Under the pieces are notes generated by a model. It had not been told where the DNA came from, made no database searches, and saw only the letters and a program-made list of their open reading frames with translations. Of a stretch of 64,000 nt of DNA, positions 43,309 through 53,730 are shown piece by piece. Position 1 is the first letter of the stretch; each line of letters begins with the position of its first letter. The translations under genes and the position numbers were made by a program. Location: NCBI RefSeq assembly GCF_946187725.1, contig NZ_CAMHSK010000004.1, forward strand, positions 1-64,000, given 5' to 3'. The DNA is from an uncultured Treponema sp. (lineage in GTDB: Bacteria > Spirochaetota > Spirochaetia > Treponematales > Treponemataceae).

Positions 43309-44670
43309 ATGCTGAAAAATATTGATGTTTTTGAGAAAGACCCGATTCCTAAAGCGGTCTTCAAGTTGGCTCTTCCTACCGTTTTGAGCATGATTGTTGC
43401 TGTCTTTTATAATATGGTTGACACATTTTTCGTAGGAAGAACAGGTGACCCTAATCAGGTTGCTGCGGTGAGCGTGGCGACTCCAGTGTTTTTGTTTTTT
43501 ATGGCTGCCGGTAACATTTTCGGTATGGGCGGTTCATCTTTTTTAAGCCGTGCTCTAGGCGAAAAGCAATATGAAAAGGCAAAAAAAATAAGTTCGTTCT
43601 GTCTTTATGCAGGAATTTTTGTCGGAATTGTGGGTGCAATCTTGATGCTCAGTTTCATGACACAGATTCTCAACGCTGTCGGTACGAGCGAAAACACTTT
43701 CGGTTTTGCAAAATCTTATCTTTCATGGATTGCTTATGGTGGACCGGCAATCGTTATTTCTACGGCTTTCACAAATCTTATCCGTGGTGAAGGTGCTGCT
43801 CAAAGTTCAATGAAAGGCATGATGGCTGGAACAATCGCAAACATCATTCTCGACCCGATTTTTATCTTGGACTCAATCTTTGGCATTCCATGTCTGGGAC
43901 TTGGAGTTGCTGGAGCGGCAATTGCTACTGTCATTGGAAATCTTGTTTCAATTCTATTCTATTTTATTCATGTTTGTAGAAAAACTTCAGTGCTTACATT
44001 GAATCCGAAGTATTTTACTATTAGAAACGGAATTCTGAAAGGAGTTCTTCTTATCGGACTTCCGGCTTCAATTACAAACATTCTTATGAGTTTGAGCAAC
44101 ATTCTGATGAATAAGTTTTTGGTTGCTTACGGGGATGTTGCGGTCGCAGGCATGGGAATCGCCATGAAGGCAAATATGCTCGTCGTTTTCGTTCAGCTTG
44201 GTTTGGGTGCAGGTGTTCAGCCTTTGATTGGCTATAATTTTGGAGCAAAAAATTTCCGTCGCATGAAAGATACCATGAAATTTGCCGTTTTGTGCAATAT
44301 TATCGCAGGAATCTTGCTTGGCGCGCTTTATATAGTCTTCACTCGTCAAATCGTCAGCGTATTCATTAATGATGAGTCTGTAATCGAAATGGGAATGAAG
44401 ATGCTTCGTGCGCTCATGTTCTCTAGTCCTCTTTTGGGAATCCTGTTTGTCTTCAACTTTTCTTTTCAGGCAATGGGAAAAGCAAAAGAGTCACTTGCGC
44501 TCGCTGTCAGCCGTCAGGGATTTGTGTTTGTTCCATGTACAATTATAATGAACAAACTGATTGGTCTTGAAGGGTTGATTCTTTCACAGCCAATTGCTGA
44601 TTATGTTTCGGTCGTTATGGCTTTTGCGATGTTCTTCTTTATGAACAAAGAATTTAAGCGTACTGAATAA
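43309..44670 (+). CDS. MATE family efflux transporter
   Basis: A 453-residue inner-membrane exporter of the MATE family with 12 predicted helices in two homologous halves. Family landmarks are P-I-P-K-A-V-F-K-L-A-L-P-T near the start, V-D-T-F-F-V-G-R (about 37-44), an S-S-F-L-S-R-A-L-G segment, and the second-half counterpart M-K-A-N-M-L-V with Q-P-L-I-G-Y-N-F-G-A. MATE proteins export drugs or metabolites using a Na+ or H+ gradient; the substrate here is unknown. It is a single gene with its own strong promoter, whose -10 lies six bases before the ATG. No Shine-Dalgarno sequence is seen. Confidence 0.93.
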   Translation: MLKNIDVFEKDPIPKAVFKLALPTVLSMIVAVFYNMVDTFFVGRTGDPNQVAAVSVATPVFLFFMAAGNIFGMGGSSFLSRALGEKQYEKAKKISSFCLYAGIFVGIVGAILMLSFMTQILNAVGTSENTFGFAKSYLSWIAYGGPAIVISTAFTNLIRGEGAAQSSMKGMMAGTIANIILDPIFILDSIFGIPCLGLGVAGAAIATVIGNLVSILFYFIHVCRKTSVLTLNPKYFTIRNGILKGVLLIGLPASITNILMSLSNILMNKFLVAYGDVAVAGMGIAMKANMLVVFVQLGLGAGVQPLIGYNFGAKNFRRMKDTMKFAVLCNIIAGILLGALYIVFTRQIVSVFINDESVIEMGMKMLRALMFSSPLLGILFVFNFSFQAMGKAKESLALAVSRQGFVFVPCTIIMNKLIGLEGLILSQPIADYVSVVMAFAMFFFMNKEFKRTE

Positions 44671-44747
44671 AATTTTTCTTGCCGAATTCACTTTTTTTTA
44701 TTACTTTTATTGTTGTACAAACTTAAATAACGACTTGATGATGTTGA

Positions 44748-46571
<1,824 letters not shown>

Positions 46572-46600
46572 TCATTCTGTGCATCTTTCTTAATTAGACG

Positions 46601-46640
46601 AAAAAACGAAGCTCGCTCTTTTTTGGGGCGAGCTTTTTCG
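46601..46640 (+). terminator. Terminator downstream of groEL
   Basis: GAAGCTCGC pairs with GCGAGCTTT (46609-46617 with 46628-46636), followed by TTCG and flanked by an A-run. It ends just before the -10 box of the NUDIX gene. Confidence 0.75.
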
Positions 46641-46641
46641 T

Positions 46642-46647
46642 TATATT
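46642..46647 (+). promoter_or_regulatory. -10 box of the NUDIX gene, leaderless arrangement
   Basis: TATATT ends six bases before the ATG at 46654; no ribosome site is present. The terminator of groEL overlaps the region where a -35 box would lie, and no good -35 is seen. Confidence 0.45.
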
Positions 46648-46653
46648 GGTATT

Positions 46654-47130
46654 ATGAAATCACAACTGACTACACTTTGCTATATCGAAAAAGACGGATG
46701 CTATCTCATGCTGCACCGCGTCACTAAAAAAAATGACATAAATCACGACAAATGGATTGGAGTTGGCGGGCATTTTGAAGAGAGAGAAAGTCCTGAAGAC
46801 TGTCTTTTGCGGGAGGTAAAAGAAGAAACCGGACTTGTGCTCGACAGCTATCGTTTTCGTGGAATCGTGACTTTCGTTTCTGATGATGATACTGCTGAAT
46901 ACATGCACTTGTTTACAGCTACGGAATTTCATGGTGAGTTAATTGATTGCGATGAGGGGAAGCTGGAGTGGTTTCCGATTGACAAAATTGATTCGCTTGA
47001 ACTCTGGGAGGGAGACAAGATTTTTTTCCGTCTGCTTCGTGAAAATTCCCCGTTCTTTTCGCTTAAACTTGTTTATCAGAAAGGCGTGTTGATCGAGGCC
47101 GTTTTGAATGGCAAAAAGATTTCATCTTGA
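46654..47130 (+). CDS. NUDIX hydrolase, MutT-like
   Basis: A 158-residue NUDIX hydrolase. The NUDIX box G-x5-E-x7-R-E-U-x-E-E-x-G-U is complete (G-H-F-E-E-R-E-S-P-E-D to L-R-E-V-K-E-E-T-G-L, about 39-61) and supplies the metal-binding glutamates. The W-I-G-V-G-G before it and the L-H-R-V-T-K start resemble MutT/8-oxo-dGTP-type enzymes. The likely role is cleavage of oxidised or surplus nucleoside triphosphates, but NUDIX substrates cannot be assigned from sequence alone. It is a single gene between the groEL terminator and another hairpin terminator. It lacks a Shine-Dalgarno sequence and has a TATATT six bases before the ATG. Confidence 0.92.
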   Translation: MKSQLTTLCYIEKDGCYLMLHRVTKKNDINHDKWIGVGGHFEERESPEDCLLREVKEETGLVLDSYRFRGIVTFVSDDDTAEYMHLFTATEFHGELIDCDEGKLEWFPIDKIDSLELWEGDKIFFRLLRENSPFFSLKLVYQKGVLIEAVLNGKKISS

Positions 47131-47193
47131 AATTATATTGAAAATTAGACTTCCCTAAAATTGTCCAAAGTGATATATTATTTTCTGTCGATG

Positions 47194-47227
47194 GCGACCT
47201 TGTTTTTACGGGGTCGCTGTTTTTTTT
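47194..47227 (+). terminator. Terminator after the NUDIX gene or attenuator before carB
   Basis: GCGACC (47194-47199) pairs with GGTCGC (47212-47217), followed by TGTTTTTTTT. It lies 35 bases before the carB start. I see no clear promoter between the NUDIX gene and this hairpin, so termination of the NUDIX transcript is the simpler reading. Confidence 0.75.
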
Positions 47228-47261
47228 GCTCCGAATCTGTTTCGGAAATGACGAGGAAAAA

Positions 47262-48899
47262 ATGCCACTCAATAAAAATATTCATAAAGTTATGATTATC
47301 GGGTCGGGCCCTATTGTAATTGGTCAGGCTGCAGAATTTGATTACGCGGGAAATCAGGCGTGTAAGGCTTTGAAGCAGCAGGGATTGGAAGTTTGTCTTG
47401 TAAATTCAAATCCTGCTACATTGATGACAGATCATGTTATGGCCGATCAAATCTATCTGGAACCGCTTACTCTTACAACTTTGCAGAGGATTATCGAAAA
47501 AGAAAAACCTGATTCTTTGCTTTCGACTTTGGGCGGTCAGACTGGCCTTACTTTGAGCATGGAACTTGCAAAATCAGGATTTCTGGAAAGTCACGGGGTA
47601 AAGCTTTTGGGAGCACGGCCTGCAACAATTGACAAAGCTGAAGACAGGCAGATGTTCAAAGACACGATGGAAGCAATTGGCGAACCCTGCATTCCTTCAA
47701 AAGTCGTGACAGATTATGAAAGTGCAGTGGAATTTGTGCATAACGAAATCGGTTTTCCGGCAATTATCCGGCCTGCATTTACTCTCGGCGGAACAGGCGG
47801 CGGAATCGTAAAAAATGACCGTGAACTTGACGAAATCGCTCATAATGGTCTTCACCGTTCCCCGATTCATCAGATTCTCGTGGAAAAGTGTATTTCTGGT
47901 TGGAAAGAAGTTGAATTTGAGGTTATGCGTGATTCCAAAGGAAATGTAATAACCGTGTGTTCAATGGAAAATTTTGATCCGGTTGGCGTTCATACTGGTG
48001 ATTCCATTGTAATTGCGCCCACAGTAACTCTTGCTGATAAAGAATATCAAATGCTGCGAAGTGCGGCACTGAATATCATTTCGGCACTGGAGATTGAAGG
48101 CGGTTGTAACTGTCAGTTTGCACTCAATCCTGACACTTTTGAATATGCCGTAATCGAAGTTAATCCGCGTGTTTCACGCTCATCTGCGCTGGCTTCAAAG
48201 GCGACAGGCTATCCGATTGCAAAAGTAGCAGCTTTGATTGCGATTGGCTATACTCTCGATGAAATTCCGAACTTTGTTACAAAGAAAACGGCTGCTTGCT
48301 TTGAGCCGGTTTTGGATTATGTTGTCGTAAAAATGCCTAAGTTCCCGTTTGACAAATTCGTTTATGCGGCTCGAAAACTCGGAACTCAGATGAAGGCGAC
48401 TGGTGAAGTTATGGCAATCGGGCAGAACTTTGAGGAAGCGATTTTGAAGGCAGCTCGTGGTGCTGAAATCGGTGTAAAAGATTTGAATCTTCCTGCTTTT
48501 GAAAAGGAAGGTGATGAAAAAATTCGGGAGCGGGTTGCTCAATGCACTGACCAGAGAATTTTTGCGATTTATCAGGCTTTAAAGCGAAAATTGCTCACAG
48601 TCGATGAAATTCATGAAATCACTAAAATAGACGAATGGTTCCTTTGGAAACTCGTGAATATAGCTGAACAGGAAAATGCCGGGGCGTTGCGGGGTGTCCC
48701 CGCAGAAGGGGTAGCGGAAAACGCCGTGGCGTTTGGAGCGAGGGGAAGGCTTTCCCCTTCAATGCTTTATCCTCCGCGTTCTTTCAAAATGGTTGATACT
48801 TGTGCGGGTGAATTTGATGCGGAAACACCTTATTTTTACTCGACGACGGGCGGCGAAAATGAGGCGGAATTGTTCTTGAAAGAGCGAAAGAAAGCCTAA
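47262..48899 (+). CDS. carB: Carbamoyl-phosphate synthase large subunit, N-terminal half only
   Basis: A 545-residue protein matching the first half of CarB (normally about 1070 residues). Present are the N-terminal fold (IIGSGPIVIGQAAEFDYAG), the first ATP-grasp domain (FTLGGTGGG, EVNPRVSRSSALASKATGYP), the first part of the oligomerisation domain (to K-I-D-E-W-F-L-W-K-L), and the linker V-D-T-C-A-G-E-F-x-x-E-T-P-Y-F-Y-S-T. The protein stops at K-E-R-K-K-A, exactly where the second synthetase domain normally begins. About 45-50 residues of the oligomerisation domain are missing and replaced by 26 residues encoded by a palindromic repeat (48681-48758). No carA and no second half are nearby. 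It is either one part of a split CarB or a decayed gene. The Met at 47262 follows GAGGAAAA. Confidence 0.85.
   Translation: MPLNKNIHKVMIIGSGPIVIGQAAEFDYAGNQACKALKQQGLEVCLVNSNPATLMTDHVMADQIYLEPLTLTTLQRIIEKEKPDSLLSTLGGQTGLTLSMELAKSGFLESHGVKLLGARPATIDKAEDRQMFKDTMEAIGEPCIPSKVVTDYESAVEFVHNEIGFPAIIRPAFTLGGTGGGIVKNDRELDEIAHNGLHRSPIHQILVEKCISGWKEVEFEVMRDSKGNVITVCSMENFDPVGVHTGDSIVIAPTVTLADKEYQMLRSAALNIISALEIEGGCNCQFALNPDTFEYAVIEVNPRVSRSSALASKATGYPIAKVAALIAIGYTLDEIPNFVTKKTAACFEPVLDYVVVKMPKFPFDKFVYAARKLGTQMKATGEVMAIGQNFEEAILKAARGAEIGVKDLNLPAFEKEGDEKIRERVAQCTDQRIFAIYQALKRKLLTVDEIHEITKIDEWFLWKLVNIAEQENAGALRGVPAEGVAENAVAFGARGRLSPSMLYPPRSFKMVDTCAGEFDAETPYFYSTTGGENEAELFLKERKKA
48681..48758 (+). repeat. Palindromic repeat element inside carB (in frame)
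   Basis: 78 bases (26 codons) of GC-rich palindromes: GCGGGG-tgt-CCCCGC and GGGGAA-ggct-TTCCCC, with CCGCAGAAGGGGTAGC between. The same blocks in the same order occur, inverted, at 55379-55449. It encodes residues 474-499 of the CarB-like protein and keeps the frame. Confidence 0.85.
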
Positions 48900-48906
48900 G
48901 CCAAAC

Positions 48907-50103
48907 TTATTCTTCGACCGTGATTATATCTTTTAAAATGTAGCAGAAAGATGGTGCCGAGGAATGTTCGTTTTCTTTGAACTCTTTACGCAGGTCGCAG
49001 GTGTCATCTTCGTCGTAGGGATTTACGCCAATGTAATTTCCGACGAAGACCGGTCGCCTGCCTTTTTTGAACGCCTGAATTTCTTTTGCGACTTTTTCTT
49101 CGGTTCCTTCAGCCGTGATGATTGAATTTAGTTCGAGCATTTGAACCCAGCCCAAATCGAATCCCGCACCGACATCGGTACCGATAGCATGTCCTTTGAT
49201 TGATTTTTCGATGTTCTTTTTTTTGAGAATTGCATCGACGGCACCAGTGATGTATGGAGTCCAGTTTATGCGTGTTGATGTGAGGGATGTGGTGGGCGCG
49301 ATGTTAACCATACTTTGATTGTATCCGACATGGAAGACGATTTTGTCAAAGGCTTCTTCACAGGCAACTGCCGGTCCTATTGTGTCTGAGTGCTGTGAGA
49401 TGATGTGGCATCCTTCGTTTATGAGGTAGCTGGCCTTGATTTTTTCTTCGGAAAAGCTGCTCCAGGTGTAAGTGTAGGTTACGAGCATTTTCGCTTGTGG
49501 AACAATGGAACGCACACCCAGCAAAAATGCCGTGAATCCTGAAATTACTTCCGGGTAGGGGTAGGCCCCGACATAGCCGACTTTTGCTTCGTCTTCTTCG
49601 ATGAGATTTCTGTCAATCAGCTCTTTTAACTTCATTCCAGCAACGATTCCTGAAACATAGCGACCCTGATAAATTTCACCCATGAAAGTGTGATAGTTTT
49701 TGAGCACGGGTTCCTGCGCGGCATTGTCGCCCGAAGCCTGACAGAAATGAATTTTTGGGTACATTCTGGCGAATTCTTTTGCGATGATTGCGTGTGAATA
49801 ACTTGTGGTAAAAATCAGTGAACATTCTTTGCTGACTAGCTCAGTTAAGGTTTTTTCTAAATCGTCAGGATTTACATTGCTGCGCGAGAGAATCTGAATG
49901 TTTTCGCCGAATCTCTCTTCGATAGTGTGCTGTGCGCGGATGAAATTGTTTGTGTAGGGAATGCTTTCGTCGCCGTCGTAGACAAAGCCGATTTTCAGCA
50001 CTTCCTTAGGTGAATTTTGCGGGTCGAAGAAAAAATGATTGATAGAAAATGCCGTTATGAAAATCAGTGCCGTGATGATTGTGATTTTGTTTTCGCGCTT
50101 CAT
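48907..50103 (-). CDS. BMP-family substrate-binding protein, membrane-anchored
   Basis: A 398-residue protein of the BMP/PnrA family. It has an uncleaved-looking N-terminal hydrophobic helix (about 7-25) and no lipobox cysteine, so it is probably anchored in the inner membrane facing the periplasm. The binding fold shows L-K-I-G-F-V-Y-D-G (about 36-44), then I-F-T-T-S-Y-S-H-A, Y-Q-G-R-Y-V-S-G-I-V-A-G, K-V-G-Y-V-G-A-Y-P-Y-P-E-V and D-V-G-A-G-F-D-L-G. The family binds nucleosides or related small molecules. The start has AGGAGA and overlaps the stop of the HD-GYP sensor gene by four bases, so the two are translationally coupled. It may supply the ligand signal to that sensor rather than feed a transporter, since no permease or ATPase is adjacent. 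Confidence 0.85.
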   Translation of the reverse strand: MKRENKITIITALIFITAFSINHFFFDPQNSPKEVLKIGFVYDGDESIPYTNNFIRAQHTIEERFGENIQILSRSNVNPDDLEKTLTELVSKECSLIFTTSYSHAIIAKEFARMYPKIHFCQASGDNAAQEPVLKNYHTFMGEIYQGRYVSGIVAGMKLKELIDRNLIEEDEAKVGYVGAYPYPEVISGFTAFLLGVRSIVPQAKMLVTYTYTWSSFSEEKIKASYLINEGCHIISQHSDTIGPAVACEEAFDKIVFHVGYNQSMVNIAPTTSLTSTRINWTPYITGAVDAILKKKNIEKSIKGHAIGTDVGAGFDLGWVQMLELNSIITAEGTEEKVAKEIQAFKKGRRPVFVGNYIGVNPYDEDDTCDLRKEFKENEHSSAPSFCYILKDIITVEE

Positions 50104-53100
50104 GCTTGTTCTCCTGCCTGTCCTTCTGATTCAGCGGATTTTTTTGCTTTTTTGTAAAGCTCTTCAACATTGATTTTCTTTGTTTCAATCAGATGAAGCA
50201 TAATGTCCGCGATTTTTGGGTCAAACTGTGTTCCACGGCAGCGTTTGAGTTCAGAGAGCACATAGTCGAAATCAAGCTGCTTTCGGTAGACACGATTGGC
50301 CGTCATGGCATCGAATGCGTCTGCCACACCGATAATTCGCCCGTAGAGCGGGATTGCCTCACCTTTTAAGCCCTGCGGATAACCTGTGCCGTCATATTTT
50401 TCGTGGTGATAGAGGGTGCCTTCATGGACATGTTCAATCATCGTGAAATCTTTGAGAATTTGTGCTCCGCGCGTTACATGAGACTTCATGATTGCATATT
50501 CTTTATCATCGAGTTTTCCGGGCTTGTTTAGGATTCTGTCTGGAATACCGATTTTTCCGATGTCGTGGAGAAGGGCGGCTTTGCGCAGATTTTCACATTC
50601 CGCTTCAGAAAAGCCGAGTTCCCGCGCAAGCATGACAGAATATTCTGAGACGCGCATTGAATGTTGGCTTGTATTTTCGTCTTTTGCATCGACTGCCTTT
50701 GCGATAGCGAGAATCGTTTCATTACCGAGCCTGACCTGCTCTTTTGCCAGCTCAACCTGTCGTTTCTGAATGTCGAGCCTGTGCTGAAGCTGGTTGCGTA
50801 CTAAAACCCATGTTAACCAGGCGATTGCAAGCACCGAAACCAAAAGCAGATAGACTTTGAAATAAGTGGTGTCGTAAATCGCTTTTTCTTTGATAAGACG
50901 ATAGCTGCTCTGTTCGATGATATTTTCGTCCTTGTCAAAAACGGCGATGTGGAAAGTATAATTGCCGGAAGGAAGATTGGTGTAAGTGACTTTTGTTAGC
51001 TGAGTTTGCGGGATGATGATTTCAGATTTGTCGAAACCTTCAAGCCAGTAGCTTACTAATGGATCAAGAACCGTGTAATTGACGACTTCCGGAAACAGTT
51101 CAATTTTGCTCGTTTTCCTGTTTATGATGAATGGTTCACTTCGCTCGATTTGAAAAGATACGCCGTCAAGATTTATGGAAGAAACCATCATGTGGTAAGA
51201 AAGTTTTGCGAAGATGTAATTGTTCATATCGAGGACATAAACGCCTGTTCCGCATGAAAGGTACAGTTTGCCGTCTTCATCGCTGTAGTTCCATGCGTTT
51301 GCGGTGAGGCTCGAATTGAGGCCGCTTTTTGAATCAAGCAAATCGTACTGAAGTTTTTCGGTGTCAGAGAGAAGGGCTTCACTGTCCACGACATAAATTC
51401 CGGCACTTCCAAGCACAAAGAAATTTCCGTCTGAATTTGCTTGAATGTCGTAATTATTGAAGTAGGGGAAATTTTTGAGCGGGCGGATTTCAAAATCTTC
51501 GCTCATATAGCACAGGGAATTGCTTGTTACGATGAATACGCCGTTTCCTTCTGGCTCCTGAACCGTGCGTAAAATTACATCACTCGTAAGGCCATCGTCG
51601 AGGGTAAGAATTCGGACAATTTCATCATTTTGGATGATTGCAAGGCCGTCACCGTCAGTTCCTGCAAGAAGAGTGCCGTTTTTCATTTGCATGAGGGAAA
51701 GTGTCATGGCACTGTTTGCGCCCTTGTTATAATTGATTGTTTTGGTGACTTTATTGTTTCTGATGAAGGAAAGTCCGCGTACTCCGCCGGCTACAATTGT
51801 TCCGTCAGAAAGCTCAACTGCAACCCTCATTCGGTTGCCGACATTTCCGTTCGTTGTGTCAAACACAGTGAATTTGCCGCTTTTTTCGGTTTTGATTAAG
51901 CCCAGACCGTAAGTGCAAATCCAGAGATTGTCAGCAGAATCTTTTATGAGACAGCGAATTCGGGCATTATCCAGCATTTGTGACAGCGGTGTGGAAATTT
52001 TCTTTTCATCTTTGATGATGTCGAGGCCTTTGTCTGTTCCGACATAAAGTGCATCATTCCATTTGATTACGGAATTTACGACTTTTGAGGAGAGACCCAG
52101 CGTGCCGTAAATGTTTGTAAATGAAGAAGATGAGATTCTTAGAAGTCCCTGCCGTGAAGAAGTGAACCAGTAGTTTCCCTGATAATCGATTGTCATGTTG
52201 TCGATTGAACTGTTGAAACTGCCGGTTTTTATGATGTGAAATGGATTTCCGTCCGTGAAAAAACCGATTCCGTTGTCCGCACAGACGAAAACCCGGTTCT
52301 CGCTAAAATAGATTTTGTTGATGTAGTTGAGTGAATCGCATGAATCTTTGCCGAGCAGCGTTGCACTTTCTTCTGTGATTTTGTAGCGGTAGATGTGATT
52401 TTTTGTAGTTCCGACATAGAGAATGCCGTTTTCGTCAAAAGTGCAGCATTTGAAAATTTCTTTGTTTGCGGAAAGTGACTGTGAAAATCTGACTTCTGTT
52501 TCATTAAGAATAAAAAGCTCGCCGCTTGAAGTGATTGCCGAAACGAAGCCGTTTTTGTCCGCGCTCAAATCGACAGTGTAACCTACATCTTTGATAATGT
52601 TGCATACCCGCAAACCGCTGTTGAGTTCAAGAACGAGAATGCCGATTGAGGTTCCCACATAATAATAACCGTCGGCACCTTTTACGATTGCACGCACTGA
52701 ATTTGAAGGAAGTCCGTCATCGTAGTCAAGAGTCGTGATGATTTTGTCATTTATGCAGATTGAGAGGCCGTTATCGTTTGTGCCAATCCAAAGTCGGCCT
52801 TCTTCGTCTACATAAAGACAGTTCGCATTTCGCACTGAATTGAAGTCTTTCATCCAGCGGAATTCGCTTCCGTTGTAGCGGTAAAGACCTGCATAAGTTC
52901 CGACCCACAAAATGCCGTCTGGAGTTTGTGCGATATCGTTTGCTTCGCCACATGGAAGTCCGTTGTCGCTGGAATAAATTGTCTGAACATAAGAGGTAAA
53001 ATCCTGATTTCTGAACTGACTTTCTGCCTCGCTTTTAGAAAGCGGTAAAAAGGCTGCAAGGAGTGCAAAAATCATGAAGCGGGAAGAGCTGTTATTTTTG

Positions 53101-53666
53101 ATTTCCTTGATTTCGGAGAGAACAAGCTGCCGTTTGCGCCATACTTTTAATAGAAGATAAAGCGTGCCCAGCGTGATTACTTTGTCCAAAAAGTCCATAT
53201 AGAACTGACCTATAATCGAACTGATGAAAACGGGCATTCCCTGTTCTTCAAGATATTTGATTACGCCGTCACCCCAGATATTGTTCGTCATGCCGTCGTT
53301 GAAAATCCAGTTAACGCAGACTGCAAAAACGACCGAAAGTGCAGTGACCAGAATGCTCGCACACATTGTACCGAAAAAGTTTTTGAACCAGTTCCTTCGG
53401 GCAACGATTCCGACCGTAACTCCTAGTACGATGCTTGAAATGCTGTAAATGTATGAAAGTGCAGAAAAATGGCTGTAGGTGATGTTCATTGTGACGCCAA
53501 CTACAGCCCCGCAAAAGGGCCCGATTGCGTATGCGGCAAAAACTGTACCAAAAGAATCAAGCCAAAGCGGAAGCTGAAAGGTTTTCGCAAAGTATTTCCC
53601 GGAAAGATTGAGTAAGATGCAGAAAATTACAAAAAGGGCAGTCTTTAAATCTTTTTTAGAAAGCAT
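50100..53666 (-). CDS. Membrane sensor: ECF-S-like membrane domain, two-component-type propeller, Y_Y_Y domain and HD-GYP phosphodiesterase
   Basis: An 1188-residue receptor. Residues 1-185 form about six hydrophobic helices resembling an ECF-transporter S-type integral domain (F-G-T-V-F-A-A-Y-A-I-G-P-F-C-G-A). Another helix (about 195-215) leads into a large periplasmic region of Reg_prop beta-propeller repeats (S-S-D-N-G-L-P, then ILWVGTYAGLYRYNG, G-R-L-W-I-G-T-N-D-N-G-L-S) up to about 860, a Y_Y_Y-type Ig domain (about 880-950) and a last helix (about 960-985). The cytoplasmic C-terminus is an HD-GYP domain with L-L-H-D-I-G-K-I-G (about 1030) and H-H-E-K-Y-D-G-T-G-Y-P (about 1088-1098), both intact. 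It should hydrolyse cyclic di-GMP in response to an outside signal. It overlaps the BMP gene by four bases. No Shine-Dalgarno sequence; TATAAT lies eight bases before the ATG. Confidence 0.9.
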   Translation of the reverse strand: MLSKKDLKTALFVIFCILLNLSGKYFAKTFQLPLWLDSFGTVFAAYAIGPFCGAVVGVTMNITYSHFSALSYIYSISSIVLGVTVGIVARRNWFKNFFGTMCASILVTALSVVFAVCVNWIFNDGMTNNIWGDGVIKYLEEQGMPVFISSIIGQFYMDFLDKVITLGTLYLLLKVWRKRQLVLSEIKEIKNNSSSRFMIFALLAAFLPLSKSEAESQFRNQDFTSYVQTIYSSDNGLPCGEANDIAQTPDGILWVGTYAGLYRYNGSEFRWMKDFNSVRNANCLYVDEEGRLWIGTNDNGLSICINDKIITTLDYDDGLPSNSVRAIVKGADGYYYVGTSIGILVLELNSGLRVCNIIKDVGYTVDLSADKNGFVSAITSSGELFILNETEVRFSQSLSANKEIFKCCTFDENGILYVGTTKNHIYRYKITEESATLLGKDSCDSLNYINKIYFSENRVFVCADNGIGFFTDGNPFHIIKTGSFNSSIDNMTIDYQGNYWFTSSRQGLLRISSSSFTNIYGTLGLSSKVVNSVIKWNDALYVGTDKGLDIIKDEKKISTPLSQMLDNARIRCLIKDSADNLWICTYGLGLIKTEKSGKFTVFDTTNGNVGNRMRVAVELSDGTIVAGGVRGLSFIRNNKVTKTINYNKGANSAMTLSLMQMKNGTLLAGTDGDGLAIIQNDEIVRILTLDDGLTSDVILRTVQEPEGNGVFIVTSNSLCYMSEDFEIRPLKNFPYFNNYDIQANSDGNFFVLGSAGIYVVDSEALLSDTEKLQYDLLDSKSGLNSSLTANAWNYSDEDGKLYLSCGTGVYVLDMNNYIFAKLSYHMMVSSINLDGVSFQIERSEPFIINRKTSKIELFPEVVNYTVLDPLVSYWLEGFDKSEIIIPQTQLTKVTYTNLPSGNYTFHIAVFDKDENIIEQSSYRLIKEKAIYDTTYFKVYLLLVSVLAIAWLTWVLVRNQLQHRLDIQKRQVELAKEQVRLGNETILAIAKAVDAKDENTSQHSMRVSEYSVMLARELGFSEAECENLRKAALLHDIGKIGIPDRILNKPGKLDDKEYAIMKSHVTRGAQILKDFTMIEHVHEGTLYHHEKYDGTGYPQGLKGEAIPLYGRIIGVADAFDAMTANRVYRKQLDFDYVLSELKRCRGTQFDPKIADIMLHLIETKKINVEELYKKAKKSAESEGQAGEQA

Positions 53667-53730
53667 ACGCTATTATTATAACTGATAATTTCAATAAAGC
53701 TAGCGTTATGCTTGCATTATATGATTTTTT

